Assembly: GCF_902788255.1 (NCBI RefSeq)
Contig: NZ_CADAJR010000011.1
Coordinates: forward strand, 1-55,824
Length of the DNA stretch: 55,824 bases
Reading direction: 5' to 3'
DNA from: an uncultured Methanobrevibacter sp.
GTDB lineage: Archaea; Methanobacteriota; Methanobacteria; Methanobacteriales; Methanobacteriaceae
In this document: positions 16,654 to 26,520 of the stretch, piece by piece
Layout: each line of letters begins with the position of its first letter
How positions within the stretch are numbered: position 1 is the stretch's first letter
Program-made: the position numbers and the translations under genes
Notes under the pieces: model-generated
Seen by the model: the letters and a program-made list of their open reading frames with translations, nothing else
What the model was told of the DNA's origin: nothing
Database searches by the model: none

Positions 16654-16735
16654 TTTGAAAAATTGCTCCAACATTGCAAAATTGTTCTTAATTTGTAAAA
16701 TTGCTTTAAATGTGAAAAATTGTCCCCATTTGAAA
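16654..16735. repeat. Four direct repeats with exact 19-bp period
   Basis: AAAATTG recurs with starts at 16659, 16678, 16697 and 16716, always 19 bp apart and preceded by TTTG, TTGC or TGTG-like bases. The array lies between the ADP-ribosylglycohydrolase promoter and a divergent TATA box at 16741. It looks like a set of regulator-binding sites nearly two helical turns apart rather than a mobile or CRISPR repeat. Confidence 0.6.
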
Positions 16736-16740
16736 GAAAA

Positions 16741-16794
16741 AAGATATATAGGACTCCAAATATAATCAATAATGATAATGATTGTCATTATCAT
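16741..16794 (+). promoter_or_regulatory. Promoter with Fur-box-like palindrome
   Basis: A TATA-like AAGATATATAGG (16741-16752) is followed by a perfect 10-bp inverted repeat, ATGATAATGA-TTG-TCATTATCAT (16772-16794). Its 19-bp core matches the bacterial Fur consensus (GATAATGATAATCATTATC) at 17 positions. The predicted start about 26 nt after the TATA centre falls at the left end of the palindrome. Confidence 0.5.
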
Positions 16795-16967
16795 GAATGC
16801 CGGAATTTCTATATTGCAATTTTTAAATCATCCAGATATACCTTCAGAAAATAAACAAACCCGTTACTTTGATATGGAAATTTCGACTACAAAAAACTGT
16901 ATTTATACCTTACGTGATTCCGGACAAATTCTGGAATCACAAAAAAAGAAAAAAAAGTCGAGAGAAT
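16795..16967. other. Region between Fur-like site and idsA; short frame and hairpin
   Basis: A plus-strand frame of 75 codons starts in the palindrome, but it runs into the antisense of idsA and ends with a lysine run, so I do not call it a gene. A stem GTGATTCC/GGAATCAC (16914-16940) is followed by A-rich DNA; on the minus strand this gives T-runs just past the idsA stop, a likely archaeal terminator for the superoperon. Confidence 0.4.
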
Positions 16968-17948
16968 TTAAGCACTTCTCTCAAGTACAAAATCTGCTAT
17001 GTCAACAAGTACCTGTTTAGATGAAGAGTCGTCTAATATTTCAAGTACTTCTTTTGCTTTCACAACAGATTCTTGTGCTAAATTGCGAGCATATTCAATA
17101 GCACCACAATTTGTTAAAATTTCAATTGCTTCATCTATCTCATCTTGAGAATTATTTTCAGCTTTTAAGATTTCAAGTAATCTGCCTGAATCATCACTGG
17201 CCAAACCTTTGATTGCAATGATTGTCATCTTACCTTTGCCGATGTCTGAACCGATTGGTTTTCCAAGGGTTTCCTCATCAGCTGCAAGGTCAAGATAGTC
17301 ATCCTGAATCTGGAATGCAAGTCCGATAAGACGGCCATATTCATACATTGAATCGATGATTTCATCTGAAGCACCACCCATGATAGCTCCTGCCTTTGTT
17401 GCAGCAGCAATCAATGCTCCGGTTTTTTTGAAAATCATTTCCATGTACTCATCTTCAGTTACATCAAATCTTTCTTCAAAGCCCATATCCAATGCTTGAC
17501 CTTCACAGATTTTTACACATGCATCAGCCACAGTGGCAAGGGATTTGTTGTTCTGTTCTGAAGTGGTGTCCTCTGAACCGATGATGATTTCAAATGCCTT
17601 GGAGAATAATGTGTCTCCTGCAAGAATAGCAACATCATCACCCCAGACCTTATGGACTGACGGCATTCCTCTGCGCATGTCATCCTGATCCATGATATCG
17701 TCGTGTATTAAGGAAAATGTATGGATCAATTCTATAGCGGCACCAGTCTTTAAAGCAGCTTCACGTTTTCCGCCGACAGCTTCAGCAGTGATTAATGTTA
17801 AAGCAGGCCTTAACATTTTACCTCCAGCTCGGGTAAGATAAACAGATGCTTCACTTAAATTGTCTGGAGTAATAGTAGCCAGTTCTTCTTCGATTGTTTT
17901 TGTAATATCAGTTGAATAGTTTCCAATTACTTCTTTTACATCACTCAT
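16968..17948 (-). CDS. idsA: Short-chain isoprenyl diphosphate synthase (geranylgeranyl-PP)
   Basis: Condenses IPP with allylic diphosphates to FPP/GGPP, the chains of archaeal ether lipids. The first Asp-rich motif is [14 protein letters not shown] and the second [14 protein letters not shown], with the usual GK..S region after it. The length of 326 is normal. It is the last gene of the lipid cluster, 11 nt downstream of RNase J. A conserved methanobacterial order continues into gltX; here the accessory block intervenes. Confidence 0.95.
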   Translation of the reverse strand: MSDVKEVIGNYSTDITKTIEEELATITPDNLSEASVYLTRAGGKMLRPALTLITAEAVGGKREAALKTGAAIELIHTFSLIHDDIMDQDDMRRGMPSVHKVWGDDVAILAGDTLFSKAFEIIIGSEDTTSEQNNKSLATVADACVKICEGQALDMGFEERFDVTEDEYMEMIFKKTGALIAAATKAGAIMGGASDEIIDSMYEYGRLIGLAFQIQDDYLDLAADEETLGKPIGSDIGKGKMTIIAIKGLASDDSGRLLEILKAENNSQDEIDEAIEILTNCGAIEYARNLAQESVVKAKEVLEILDDSSSKQVLVDIADFVLERSA

Positions 17949-17959
17949 AAAAATCCTCC

Positions 17960-19303
17960 TTAACTTTTAAAAACTTGTGCCTGAGCATTTCTCAATATAT
18001 GAATATCGTATCCGATTCTGTATCCTTCCTCTTCGGCAAGCTCAGCATAAGCCGCAAGCATTGATAAGTCTCCGTGTGCAGGTATAATATGTTGAGGTTT
18101 TAGCATTCTTAAAAATTCCCTGTGATCTTCCCTACCTGCGTGTCCGGAAACGTGAGCATTAGGATAAATTCTTGCACCATTCAATTTAAGTCTCCTTTCC
18201 ATAATGTGCCTGTTAGCAGCATTGGTCGGGTTTGGAATAATAGGTGCTGATATAATAACGTTGTCTCCTTTTTTGATGTTGAATGGAGTTCTACCGTTTG
18301 CAATTCTTGGAAGCAATGCGTCCGGCTCCCCTTGGTGACCTGTGGTTACAAGCAAGTAATTTGCACGGTCTTCATCAGCTTTCATCAAAGCCTTGTTGAC
18401 TGCCTTCGGTGAACCGTAGATACTGGCGTTTTTAGGCAGTTTCAATATACCGAGTTTCTGTGCTATACCACAGAACCTTTCCATTGAACGACCGAGGAAA
18501 AATATTTCCCTATGACTTTTTTTGGCAATGTCTGCGATTGCCTGAACACGTTCAACGTGGGATGAAAATGTTGTAACAATCATACCTGTCTTTTCATGAA
18601 GAGGCCCTCTCATCACATCTTCGAGAATGTTCTTTGCGATTCTTTCTGAATGGGTTTTTACTTCCGCAAAGTTTTTGGCATTGGTGGTTTCCACAATCAA
18701 TGCAAGTACTCCTTTCCTTCCTAATTCCTTGAGTCTTTTGTAGTCAGGTGGCGGAGACACTTTTTGATGGTTGTCAAATTTGAAATCCAGTGCATATACT
18801 ATGACCCCTTCAGGAGTATGCAATACCGGAAATACTGCCTGTGGAATACTGTGTGTTGACTGTACAAATTCCAATGTTATGTCATTTGATAGCTTTACCT
18901 TGCTTCCAGGGTTCAGGACCTTGATTGGATTTGTTACCTTAAATTTACGTTCCCCTTTAATTTGTTTTTCTATTAAAGCAGCAGTATATGGTGTTCCTAT
19001 TAACGGTGCGTCATACCTGTGTGCAAGTTTAGCGACAGCACCGATGTGGTCAAGGTGACCGTGAGAGAATACAATTCCTTTTACCTTTCCATCGACATCC
19101 TTCATCAATGTGTCGTCAGGAATGACCCCTCTTTCAATTAAGTCTAAACTGTGCATTCTGTCGATATCAGTGTCCTCGTGCATGCTGATCCTGTCGAGGT
19201 GAATTCCCATATCAAAAATAACAACATCTTCACCTATGCGGACAGCAGTCATGTTTTTCCCGACTTCCTGATATCCCCCTATAGCGATTACTTCAACGCT
19301 CAT
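17960..19303 (-). CDS. rnj: Archaeal ribonuclease J
   Basis: Metallo-beta-lactamase/beta-CASP 5'-to-3' exoribonuclease of the RNase J group acting in mRNA decay or 5' processing. The zinc motif is [15 protein letters not shown], beta-CASP residues lie in [12 protein letters not shown] and [15 protein letters not shown], and the final motif is IIPAHGD. The length of 447 matches the archaeal aRNase J form, which lacks the bacterial C-terminal domain. It sits between fni and idsA with 3- and 11-nt gaps, an association conserved in Methanobacteriales but functionally unexplained. Confidence 0.93.
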   Translation of the reverse strand: MSVEVIAIGGYQEVGKNMTAVRIGEDVVIFDMGIHLDRISMHEDTDIDRMHSLDLIERGVIPDDTLMKDVDGKVKGIVFSHGHLDHIGAVAKLAHRYDAPLIGTPYTAALIEKQIKGERKFKVTNPIKVLNPGSKVKLSNDITLEFVQSTHSIPQAVFPVLHTPEGVIVYALDFKFDNHQKVSPPPDYKRLKELGRKGVLALIVETTNAKNFAEVKTHSERIAKNILEDVMRGPLHEKTGMIVTTFSSHVERVQAIADIAKKSHREIFFLGRSMERFCGIAQKLGILKLPKNASIYGSPKAVNKALMKADEDRANYLLVTTGHQGEPDALLPRIANGRTPFNIKKGDNVIISAPIIPNPTNAANRHIMERRLKLNGARIYPNAHVSGHAGREDHREFLRMLKPQHIIPAHGDLSMLAAYAELAEEEGYRIGYDIHILRNAQAQVFKS

Positions 19304-19306
19304 GTT

Positions 19307-20353
19307 TTATCTCCTTGAATATACCTTTGTGTTTATACCTCGCTCATTTAGCCATTCCCTTGTTTTTCCGCGAATGACCAAATTAGAGTGTTTCAATTCT
19401 TCAATGTTATTTGCTCCAACTAAAAACATAGCAAGTCTTAGTGAGTCATTAAATCTATTAATAAATGTGTTTAAAGCTTCCTGAGAAGCAGAATTTTTTA
19501 AAAACGGCAATGCCATACCTACGGCATCTGCACCAAGTGCGATAGCCTTTGCAGCTTCAAGACCTGTTCTTATACCTCCAGAGGATATGACCGGAACATT
19601 GACGGTATTGGTAACTTCAGCTGTACTGATTGCAGTTGGAATTCCCCAATCCCAGAATATTTCACCAAGATACCTGTCTTCAGCACGATATGTTTCAACA
19701 GCCGCCCAGCTTGTTCCTCCTGCACCTTCTATGTCAATGAAATCAACGCCGGCATCAACCAGTGATTTTGCTGATTCGGCTGAGATTCCACAACCTGTTT
19801 CCTTTGCAAGGACAGGAATATCCACGCTGTCAGTAATCTGTGCTATCAAGTCTGTGTATCCCCTGGCATCCAGGTCACCTTCAGGCTGAATTGATTCCTG
19901 AAGAGGATTGAGATGAATGGCCAATATGTCGGCATCCAAAATTTCAATGGCTTTTTCAGCCAGATTCAATTGTGGTGCTCCAATATTACCCACAAGTAAG
20001 CAATCAGGTGCATTTTCACGTACAACAGTATATGTATCTGCAAGTTCCGGATGTTCACATGCTGCACGTTGGGAACCTACACCCAAAGCGATTCTGTGAT
20101 TTTCAGCTGCTATTGCCAACTGTCTGTTGACTTCATGAGCTGCAGGATGTCCTCCTGTAATAGCTGTAATGAATAAAGGTGAGTCTAATTTTTTTCCGAA
20201 AGCCTCAGTTGACAAGTCTATCTCATTCTTGTCCACTTCCGGCAGGACATTGTGGATAAGTTCTATATCTTCAAATCCTGTTGTCTTGTCCTTAAACTCA
20301 ACATCATAATTTTCACAAATTAATAAATGCTCTAATTTTCTATCTGAAATCAT
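19307..20353 (-). CDS. fni: Type 2 isopentenyl-diphosphate delta-isomerase
   Basis: FMN- and NADPH-dependent enzyme interconverting IPP and DMAPP. The start [14 protein letters not shown] is the type 2 signature; [30 protein letters not shown] and [19 protein letters not shown] are flavin-binding loops. The length of 348 is typical. It is in series with IPK and MVK, 3 nt from each side's neighbour, so it forms one transcript for the archaeal mevalonate pathway. Confidence 0.95.
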   Translation of the reverse strand: MISDRKLEHLLICENYDVEFKDKTTGFEDIELIHNVLPEVDKNEIDLSTEAFGKKLDSPLFITAITGGHPAAHEVNRQLAIAAENHRIALGVGSQRAACEHPELADTYTVVRENAPDCLLVGNIGAPQLNLAEKAIEILDADILAIHLNPLQESIQPEGDLDARGYTDLIAQITDSVDIPVLAKETGCGISAESAKSLVDAGVDFIDIEGAGGTSWAAVETYRAEDRYLGEIFWDWGIPTAISTAEVTNTVNVPVISSGGIRTGLEAAKAIALGADAVGMALPFLKNSASQEALNTFINRFNDSLRLAMFLVGANNIEELKHSNLVIRGKTREWLNERGINTKVYSRR

Positions 20354-20356
20354 GTG

Positions 20357-21157
20357 TTAATTTCCCCTTGAAATTATTGTTCCTTTAACTTCCTTATCTT
20401 CTAGTACTTTGAAAATATTACCTTCAACTTCAGCATTTATTATTTTAGATTCAATTCCTAAATCTGCTAAATCTAAAAGTTCTTTTATCTTTCCGACCAT
20501 TCCTCCTGTCACGTCGACATTAGTGGTTCCCTCAAGAGTGTCCAAATCCTCAAGTGATGTGAACTTGTCAAAGAATATTGCATCATCATGTGTTTTAGGG
20601 TTTTTGTTGTAGACCCCGTCAACATCAGTTCCCATGACCACACGGTCAGGGTTGAGGTTTTTAGCCAAATACTGAATTAGCTGATCGCCTGAAATTACAC
20701 AGAATTCCAAATCATCATCCAATACGACATCACCATAGATTACAGGTATGAAACCTTTTGATAAATAGTTTTTGAATAAATCCAAATTTCCGCTGGTGAT
20801 TCTTTTGTCTGTTGCGGTTATAAAACTAGATGCCGAAAGGGCAATAACTGGAAGTCCCTCATTAATGAAAGCCTCACAGACGAACATGTTTAATTTTTTC
20901 ACTTCATTTTGTATTTCACAAAAGCCCAGTCTTTTTTGAGGATACAGTTTTCTGTCAAATTCCTCACCGATTCTGTGTTTTTTTGCCGGAGGATGACCAA
21001 ATGATCCTGCCCCGTGGACAATAATCAACTGCTTTTGAGAGTTGTCCATTGAATCCTTTATTTCAGATGCGATTCTTTTAAGGCTTGAAGAGTCAACTTC
21101 ACTTGTTTTGGAATCCTTATTGGTTAGAATACTTCCGCCAATTTTTAAAATAATCAT
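20357..21157 (-). CDS. Isopentenyl phosphate kinase
   Basis: Phosphorylates isopentenyl phosphate to IPP, the last step of the archaeal alternative mevalonate route. The amino-acid-kinase fold shows LKIGGSILTNK at the N-terminus, HGAGSFGHP (with the catalytic His and Gly-rich loop) and GTDVDGVYNKNP near the ATP site. The length of 266 is as expected. It lies between mevalonate kinase and fni, 3-4 nt apart, which supports the pathway assignment over other amino-acid kinases. Confidence 0.94.
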   Translation of the reverse strand: MIILKIGGSILTNKDSKTSEVDSSSLKRIASEIKDSMDNSQKQLIIVHGAGSFGHPPAKKHRIGEEFDRKLYPQKRLGFCEIQNEVKKLNMFVCEAFINEGLPVIALSASSFITATDKRITSGNLDLFKNYLSKGFIPVIYGDVVLDDDLEFCVISGDQLIQYLAKNLNPDRVVMGTDVDGVYNKNPKTHDDAIFFDKFTSLEDLDTLEGTTNVDVTGGMVGKIKELLDLADLGIESKIINAEVEGNIFKVLEDKEVKGTIISRGN

Positions 21158-21161
21158 TAAA

Positions 21162-22124
21162 TCACTTGTAAACCCTTGAAGAAACTCCTTTTCGAGTGAA
21201 TCGGATTTTTAAAACATTATCAAACCTGTCAATGGCTTCAGCAACTTCATCCACTTTTCCAGGACAGAGTGCGATAATACTTCCACCACCACCGGCACCG
21301 GTTGTCTTTGCACCGATAGCTCCTGCTTCCCTAGCATTATATACCATACGGGACAGTTCCAGGGTATTGACTCCCAATACGTCCAAAAACCCGTGATTTA
21401 TATTCATCAGTTCTCCGATTTTATTGAAATCCCTTTTCAAAATAGCCTGTTTTGCATAATTGGTTAAATTGCCCATTGATGTTATGACAGGATTGATAAT
21501 CTTAGGATTTCTAAGCTTAAGCGCCCTTACATCCTTAACCATCTTTCCTGTGTTTCCATGCTTTGTGGTGTATCCGACAACAAAAGGAACATTGAAATTT
21601 ACCTTGAAGTGCTCAACGTTCTTGTTTCTTGACAGATATACAAGTCCTCCATATGTTGATACCAGAGTGTCCAAAGGACTTGCCACTCCCTGAACGGCCT
21701 GCTCGACCATATGGGCATCATGAGCAAGGGACTGTTTGTTGAAACGAATATTATGATAACGGTATAATGCAGCAAGAGTTGCTACGGTAACTGCCGCTGA
21801 TGATCCTAGACCTGAACCAATCGGCACGTTTGAATTTAAAGTAATGTCAATTGGAGTATGGTCGTGAACTCGATAAAGAGACTCTAAAATATATCTGATA
21901 ATTCCTGGTTTTCCCTTAAGCAATACATATTTCTTTTCTGCAGTGAACAGTTCTGCTTCAAAACCTATATCAGGAGCCCTGAAAATAGTCCTACCGTTTT
22001 CAGACGGTTTAACTGTTACGTAAGCTCTTTTGTTGACTGCTCCTGCTATGGCAGGTTCATCATATACTACGGAATGTTCACCAAACAATATTGTCTTTGC
22101 GGGAGCAGAGGCTTTAGCAATCAT
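21162..22124 (-). CDS. mvk: Mevalonate kinase
   Basis: GHMP kinase making 5-phosphomevalonate. The motifs are PAKTILFGEHSVVYDEPAI at the N-terminus, the ATP loop NVPIGSGLGSSAAVTVA, and GAKTTGAGGGGSIIAL near the C-terminus. The length of 320 is the archaeal size. It is first of the three mevalonate-pathway genes here, 9 nt downstream of the MEMO gene. Phosphomevalonate-processing enzymes are not in this window. Confidence 0.95.
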   Translation of the reverse strand: MIAKASAPAKTILFGEHSVVYDEPAIAGAVNKRAYVTVKPSENGRTIFRAPDIGFEAELFTAEKKYVLLKGKPGIIRYILESLYRVHDHTPIDITLNSNVPIGSGLGSSAAVTVATLAALYRYHNIRFNKQSLAHDAHMVEQAVQGVASPLDTLVSTYGGLVYLSRNKNVEHFKVNFNVPFVVGYTTKHGNTGKMVKDVRALKLRNPKIINPVITSMGNLTNYAKQAILKRDFNKIGELMNINHGFLDVLGVNTLELSRMVYNAREAGAIGAKTTGAGGGGSIIALCPGKVDEVAEAIDRFDNVLKIRFTRKGVSSRVYK

Positions 22125-22133
22125 AAATTCACC

Positions 22134-22982
22134 TTATTTAAAAACACCTGAAGCATAACCAACAACTGACGTGAAATCCCCACTGACATCTCCGCTGGTT
22201 CCATAGGCCAATATTTCACTTGTATTTTTACTGGTCCTTTTGGAAACGGAAATTGCTGTCATAACCGGAGCGTAACCGCACATTGTGATATTGTACTGCA
22301 CAACCTCTTCAAAAAGCTTGAACTCGTTCATTTCACTTATATCCTCCAGAACAAAGCCATCAACCTTGTTGGCCTTTTCCTGGTTGTTGTAGTGAGATAA
22401 ATCAGTACTTGCAATAACACAATATGATTTGTTCAATTTGTCTGCCGCCTCAAGAATAGCATTGGACAGATCATTTGAGGTTACAAAGTTCTGTGTTCCC
22501 ATTGTAATCGGAACAATTTTAAAATCAGTTGAAAAATATTGTAGGAACGGCAGCTGAACTTCAATGCTGTGTTCGCGAATGTGTGCTGAGAAATCTGCTG
22601 ATGCAATGTCTGAAGATTCAATGATGGCATCTGCAAACTCCCCGTCAACAGCAACGTTTCCGAATGGAGTGATCCACTCCCCTTCGTTGAACACTGAAAT
22701 TTCACTACCGAATCCGGTATGGTTAGGACTTATAATAATAAAAACTTCAGGAAAACCATTCTTAACGATTTCGCAATAGCCATGAGAGGCTATTGGACCG
22801 GAATATTGATAACCTGCATGCGGAACCATAATATTGATAGGATAATCGCTTCCTTCAAATGATTCAAGCTTTGGAACGTGTCCAACGCCGGCATCATCTA
22901 AAAAGCAACTTTCAATAAGATTTGCCAATCTTTCAGGATTGTCTGGATAGAAAGCTCCAGCAACAGCAGGTTGTCTTAACAT
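22134..22982 (-). CDS. MEMO1 family protein (AmmeMemoRadiSam system protein B)
   Basis: A 282-residue protein related to class III extradiol dioxygenases. Family features include the start MLRQPAVAGAFYPDNP, VPHAGYQYSGPIA, ISPNHTGFGSEISV and STDLSHYNN, with His residues for metal. Archaeal members are often linked with an AMMECR1 protein and a radical SAM protein; neither partner is in this window. Biochemical function in archaea is unknown. It lies between uS2 and mvk in a conserved order. Confidence 0.93.
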   Translation of the reverse strand: MLRQPAVAGAFYPDNPERLANLIESCFLDDAGVGHVPKLESFEGSDYPINIMVPHAGYQYSGPIASHGYCEIVKNGFPEVFIIISPNHTGFGSEISVFNEGEWITPFGNVAVDGEFADAIIESSDIASADFSAHIREHSIEVQLPFLQYFSTDFKIVPITMGTQNFVTSNDLSNAILEAADKLNKSYCVIASTDLSHYNNQEKANKVDGFVLEDISEMNEFKLFEEVVQYNITMCGYAPVMTAISVSKRTSKNTSEILAYGTSGDVSGDFTSVVGYASGVFK

Positions 22983-22991
22983 TTAACTCAC

Positions 22992-23594
22992 TTAAAATTT
23001 AAGTTCGAATTCAGTTGCATCAATATCGAGGTCACCGTCTTCTGGGATTTCTCCTCTTTCTCTTAAGATTTGTCTTGCAAGTAACCAGTAAACTAAAGCG
23101 ATAGCTTTTCTACCTTTGTTGTTTACAGGTACAGCAATATCAACAAAACTGAGTAAGTTTTCAGTATCACATAATGCAATAACTGGAATACCATTTTGTT
23201 TGGATTCTAAGATAGCTTGTGAATCTGATCTTGGGTCAGTTACTACAATAATTTTTGGTTCAATGAATTTAGCGTAATTAGGGTTTGTTAATGTACCTGG
23301 GATGAATCTTCCAGGAATGGTTTTAGCGCCGGTTAATTCACCGAATTTTTTAACAGGAGCTTGACCGTATTGACGGGTAGCTACTACTAAAATGTCTTCA
23401 GGGTCGTATTTTGCGAGTAATTTTGCGATTTGTCTGATTCTTTCATCAGTTTTTTGAATATCTAATACGTATAAACCGTCAGATCTTACTCTGAATATGT
23501 ATTTTTCCATGTCACTGGTTTTTTGTTGAGTACCAATGTGTAAACCAGCTGCTAAATAATTATCTAAGTCTATTAAAAGTTCTTCATTTACCAT
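22992..23594 (-). CDS. rps2: 30S ribosomal protein uS2
   Basis: Small-subunit protein, 200 residues, the archaeal size. Recognised by the N-terminal [52 protein letters not shown] and [21 protein letters not shown]. It sits between ferredoxin and MEMO, as in other Methanobacteriales. SD-like GGTGAAAAT lies just before the ATG. Confidence 0.97.
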   Translation of the reverse strand: MVNEELLIDLDNYLAAGLHIGTQQKTSDMEKYIFRVRSDGLYVLDIQKTDERIRQIAKLLAKYDPEDILVVATRQYGQAPVKKFGELTGAKTIPGRFIPGTLTNPNYAKFIEPKIIVVTDPRSDSQAILESKQNGIPVIALCDTENLLSFVDIAVPVNNKGRKAIALVYWLLARQILRERGEIPEDGDLDIDATEFELKF

Positions 23595-23609
23595 ATTTTC
23601 ACCTACAAT

Positions 23610-23804
23610 TTAAAAGTCATCTTCAATTTTAATACATTCATTAGGACAAACGTCCATACATACTTCACAATAACTACATTCTTCAGGATTGTTGATTGTA
23701 ATCTTATCTCCTTCAAGAACTAATACTTCCATTGGGCAAACGTCAGCACATTCTGCACAGTCTGCACCATCACATTTATCGTAATCAAGAATTACTTTTG
23801 ACAT
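23610..23804 (-). CDS. 2x[4Fe-4S] ferredoxin
   Basis: A 64-residue electron carrier with two cluster motifs, CDGADCAECADVCP (N-terminal, with an extended first spacing) and CSYCEVCMDVCP. The acidic surface is typical of clostridial-type ferredoxins. The N-terminal motif has four residues between its first two cysteines instead of two, so that cluster may be altered in potential. It is embedded between enolase and uS2, 15-17 nt gaps, and the partner enzyme is unknown. Confidence 0.93.
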   Translation of the reverse strand: MSKVILDYDKCDGADCAECADVCPMEVLVLEGDKITINNPEECSYCEVCMDVCPNECIKIEDDF

Positions 23805-23821
23805 AATACTATCTCCTAATT

Positions 23822-25066
23822 TTAAAATTTGCCCATTTTTGAATTTGGAAGTTTTTCTTCTATGCGAATTAACTCATTCAGTTTAGCTATCCTTTCCCCA
23901 CCTATGGCACCGGTCTTTATCATTGGAGATGAAAAACCTACTGCCAGATGTGCAATTGTATCGTCGGTGGTTTCACCTGAACGATGGGAAACGACAGGAA
24001 CAATACCGTTTTCCTTAGCCAATTTTACAGTGGCATAGGTCTCGGTGAGTGAACCTATCTGGTTCGGCTTGATAATGATTGCATTTGCGGCATTCATTTC
24101 AATTCCCTTAGCCAAAAGTTCCTTGTTGGTTACAAACAAGTCATCTCCACAGATGAGACATCTGTCTCCAACCTTGGAAGTTAATTGTGCGAATCCTTCA
24201 AAGTCAGATTCATCAAATGGGTCTTCTACATAAAACATATTATAAGTATCAATGATTTCTGAAACGAAATCGATTTGATCACCAGTATCCCTCTTGATAC
24301 TGTCCTGAGCATAAACATATTTCTGCTCATCGGCATCCCATAATTCGGATGCAGCCATATCCAAAGCAGGCCTGATTTCAATACCTATCTCATCACCGAC
24401 CTCTTCACATGCCTGAGCTTGAATCTCCAAAGCATCGATGTTGGTAATGTTAGGCACCCATCCGCCTTCATCCCCCTTACCTCCGGTAAAGGAAGAGTCC
24501 TTGGACTGGATTAACTCTTTCAATTTTTTGTGAATAGAAGCATTTGCAAAAATTCCATCAACCATATTGGTGGCTCCGATCGGAACAACGAGAAATTCTT
24601 GAATATCTGGAGCATTTACACCTGCATGAGCACCACCATTCATCATATTGCCTAAAGGATATGGCAATTCATTAGCGAAATTACCTCCAATATACTGATA
24701 TAACGGCATATTGTAGGATGATGCAGCAGCCTTGGCACATGCCATTGAAATAGCAACGGTAGTGTTACCTCCAATAGCGGCATAATTGTCTGTACCGTCA
24801 ATTTCTTTCAATACCTCATCAATTGTAGCAACATCACAAGCGTCCATTCCAATAAGTTCGGAAGCAATCAGATCTTCCATTTCACTTACTACAACGTCAA
24901 CTCCACCTTCCGGAAATGATACCACTTCTCTTGATCCGGTACTTGCTCCACTTGGTGCAGCTGCCTTTCCAAAACCATTCCAAGTAATCACATCTACTTC
25001 TATGGTAGGATTGCCTCTGCTGTCCAAAATCTTTCTGACTTGGACGTCTTCTATTATACTATCCAA
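23822..25066 (-). CDS. eno: Enolase
   Basis: Interconverts 2-phosphoglycerate and phosphoenolpyruvate. It shows the N-terminal [26 protein letters not shown]-type loop ([11 protein letters not shown]), the metal and catalytic segments [10 protein letters not shown] and [23 protein letters not shown], and [18 protein letters not shown]. The length of 414 is normal. The start codon is TTG, with GAGGTG upstream. A 130-bp gap and a TATA-like sequence before it suggest its own promoter within the superoperon. Confidence 0.96.
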   Translation of the reverse strand: MDSIIEDVQVRKILDSRGNPTIEVDVITWNGFGKAAAPSGASTGSREVVSFPEGGVDVVVSEMEDLIASELIGMDACDVATIDEVLKEIDGTDNYAAIGGNTTVAISMACAKAAASSYNMPLYQYIGGNFANELPYPLGNMMNGGAHAGVNAPDIQEFLVVPIGATNMVDGIFANASIHKKLKELIQSKDSSFTGGKGDEGGWVPNITNIDALEIQAQACEEVGDEIGIEIRPALDMAASELWDADEQKYVYAQDSIKRDTGDQIDFVSEIIDTYNMFYVEDPFDESDFEGFAQLTSKVGDRCLICGDDLFVTNKELLAKGIEMNAANAIIIKPNQIGSLTETYATVKLAKENGIVPVVSHRSGETTDDTIAHLAVGFSSPMIKTGAIGGERIAKLNELIRIEEKLPNSKMGKF

Positions 25067-25195
25067 AAAAACACCTCAGTGTCATTCTATTTATTACCAA
25101 TCAAACCCATATCTTGAAAAAATTAGTAAGTTTCTTTACAGGTTTATATTGGTATTTACTATTTTTTTTAAATAATTAAAGAGAATAGATAAAAT

Positions 25196-25378
25196 CTATT
25201 CATCTCTAATAACATCTAATGGTAAAACTCCAGCTTTGAGTTCTTCGTAAGCTATGTCAATTGGATCGATGGAATCTTTAATTTCAACCAAAGGTTTTGC
25301 TCCCATGGATATTTGAATTGCTCTAGCTCCGAGAAGTCTAGCTCTTTCAAACCTTGTTAATTTTTTATTAACATCCAT
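25196..25378 (-). CDS. rpoK: DNA-directed RNA polymerase subunit K
   Basis: Homologue of bacterial omega and eukaryotic Rpb6, stabilising the polymerase clamp. [21 protein letters not shown] and [21 protein letters not shown] are the hallmark segments. I chose the second ATG (60 residues), which begins [11 protein letters not shown] and has GGAAG upstream; the first would add five residues. It follows rpoN in the conserved order. Confidence 0.95.
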   Translation of the reverse strand: MDVNKKLTRFERARLLGARAIQISMGAKPLVEIKDSIDPIDIAYEELKAGVLPLDVIRDE

Positions 25379-25448
25379 AAATATTACTTCCATTTTTAGG
25401 CATTTATTTTACCAAGATTAGTTTGTATTAAAATATCCCTACAATAGT

Positions 25449-25619
25449 CTATTCCCAGGTTTCAACGTGGGAAATCAACATTCTTCTACAACAGTATCTT
25501 GTTAAACCTAAATCATCTAAAACATCTTTAGAATTTTCACCAGCTGCAACTCTTTTGTTGTATTCATCAAAGTACGCTGATACAGGTTTTCCGCAACTTA
25601 AGCATCTTATAGGAATCAT
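25449..25619 (-). CDS. rpoN: DNA-directed RNA polymerase subunit N
   Basis: A 56-residue zinc protein, homologue of Rpb10, that helps assemble the RpoD-RpoL subcomplex. Translating the minus strand gives [17 protein letters not shown] at the start and [16 protein letters not shown] near the end, with the zinc ligands CxxC and CC visible. GATGAT-like sequence precedes the ATG. It fills an otherwise empty gap between uS9 and rpoK and would be missed by a length cut-off. Confidence 0.96.
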   Translation of the reverse strand: MIPIRCLSCGKPVSAYFDEYNKRVAAGENSKDVLDDLGLTRYCCRRMLISHVETWE

Positions 25620-25663
25620 TTATATCATCTTTTTAATTTAAATAAAATTTAAAGGTACAGAAT

Positions 25664-26065
25664 TTATCTGTAACTTTTTTGTTTACGAGCTCTTGCTCCA
25701 GGACCACCGTATTTCTTAGGTTCTGAACGTCTTGGGTCACCTACTAACATGGTTCTGTCGTAATGGATTAGTTTGTCTTTTAAATCCATATCTTGAGACC
25801 ATTGTACGAGTCCTTTAGCAATTACCATACGTGCAGCTTCAGCTTGACCCATTACTCCTCCACCAACAACGTTGATGTTAATATCAACTTCATTAGCTAA
25901 GTCTCCAGCTAAGGTTAATGGTTCTTGTAATTTTAAGTTAGCAAGCTCAGGGGAATAAAGTTCTAAAGGAACTTTGTTGATTCTGACTTTACCAGTTCCT
26001 TCACGAACAGTACCTCTTGCGATAGCTGTTTTACGTTTTCCACTAGTATGAATAACTTTAACCAT
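25664..26065 (-). CDS. rps9: 30S ribosomal protein uS9
   Basis: 133 residues. The C-terminal tail [17 protein letters not shown] reaches the P-site tRNA in known ribosomes; [20 protein letters not shown] is the typical N-terminus. It forms the uL13-uS9 pair conserved in all domains, 17 nt after uL13. Confidence 0.97.
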   Translation of the reverse strand: MVKVIHTSGKRKTAIARGTVREGTGKVRINKVPLELYSPELANLKLQEPLTLAGDLANEVDININVVGGGVMGQAEAARMVIAKGLVQWSQDMDLKDKLIHYDRTMLVGDPRRSEPKKYGGPGARARKQKSYR

Positions 26066-26082
26066 AATAACACCTTACTCAT

Positions 26083-26508
26083 CTAAAAGGTAGCTCCTAA
26101 AAGTTTGGAGATTTCTCCTAATTCGATACCTTTTTTAATATTCTTGTATTCTGCTTCAGGAACTGCAGTGAATTCAGCATCAGCATATTCAGCAGGTACG
26201 CCAACGAAAGCTTTTAAGCCTTTGTATGCTGTTTTACCTTTGGATTTTTTGAAAGGTAACATTCCTCTTACAGTTCTTCTAAATATGTCGTCAGGTCTTC
26301 TAGGATATTTAGGACCTAAGTCACGAGGGTTAGAGATACTTGCTCTGTCCACTCTTTGTTTGTATTTAGCATAAGCCCAATCCTTGTTACCGGTTAACAT
26401 GATTTTTTCAGCATTGAGAACTACTACTTCTTCGCCTTCTAAGAGATTTTTACTAGTTACACTAGCTAATCTTCCTAAAACGCATTTTTCACCATCAATA
26501 ATAATCAT
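26083..26508 (-). CDS. rpl13: 50S ribosomal protein uL13
   Basis: 141 residues from the internal ATG ([16 protein letters not shown]), which has GGGGATG upstream and matches family starts; a start three codons earlier lacks room for an RBS. Features are [20 protein letters not shown] and [16 protein letters not shown]. It binds 23S rRNA early in assembly and lies between eL18 and uS9. Confidence 0.96.
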   Translation of the reverse strand: MIIIDGEKCVLGRLASVTSKNLLEGEEVVVLNAEKIMLTGNKDWAYAKYKQRVDRASISNPRDLGPKYPRRPDDIFRRTVRGMLPFKKSKGKTAYKGLKAFVGVPAEYADAEFTAVPEAEYKNIKKGIELGEISKLLGATF

Positions 26509-26520
26509 AACACACATCCC

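Noticed and set aside
16654-16735. 19-bp repeats as a CRISPR or transposon end
   Set aside because: There are no unique spacers, flanking duplications or transposase; the place between promoters favours regulation.
16772-17020. Plus-strand protein gene of 75-82 residues behind the Fur-like palindrome
   Set aside because: It overlaps idsA antisense, has no RBS, starts inside the palindrome and ends in a poly-lysine stretch.
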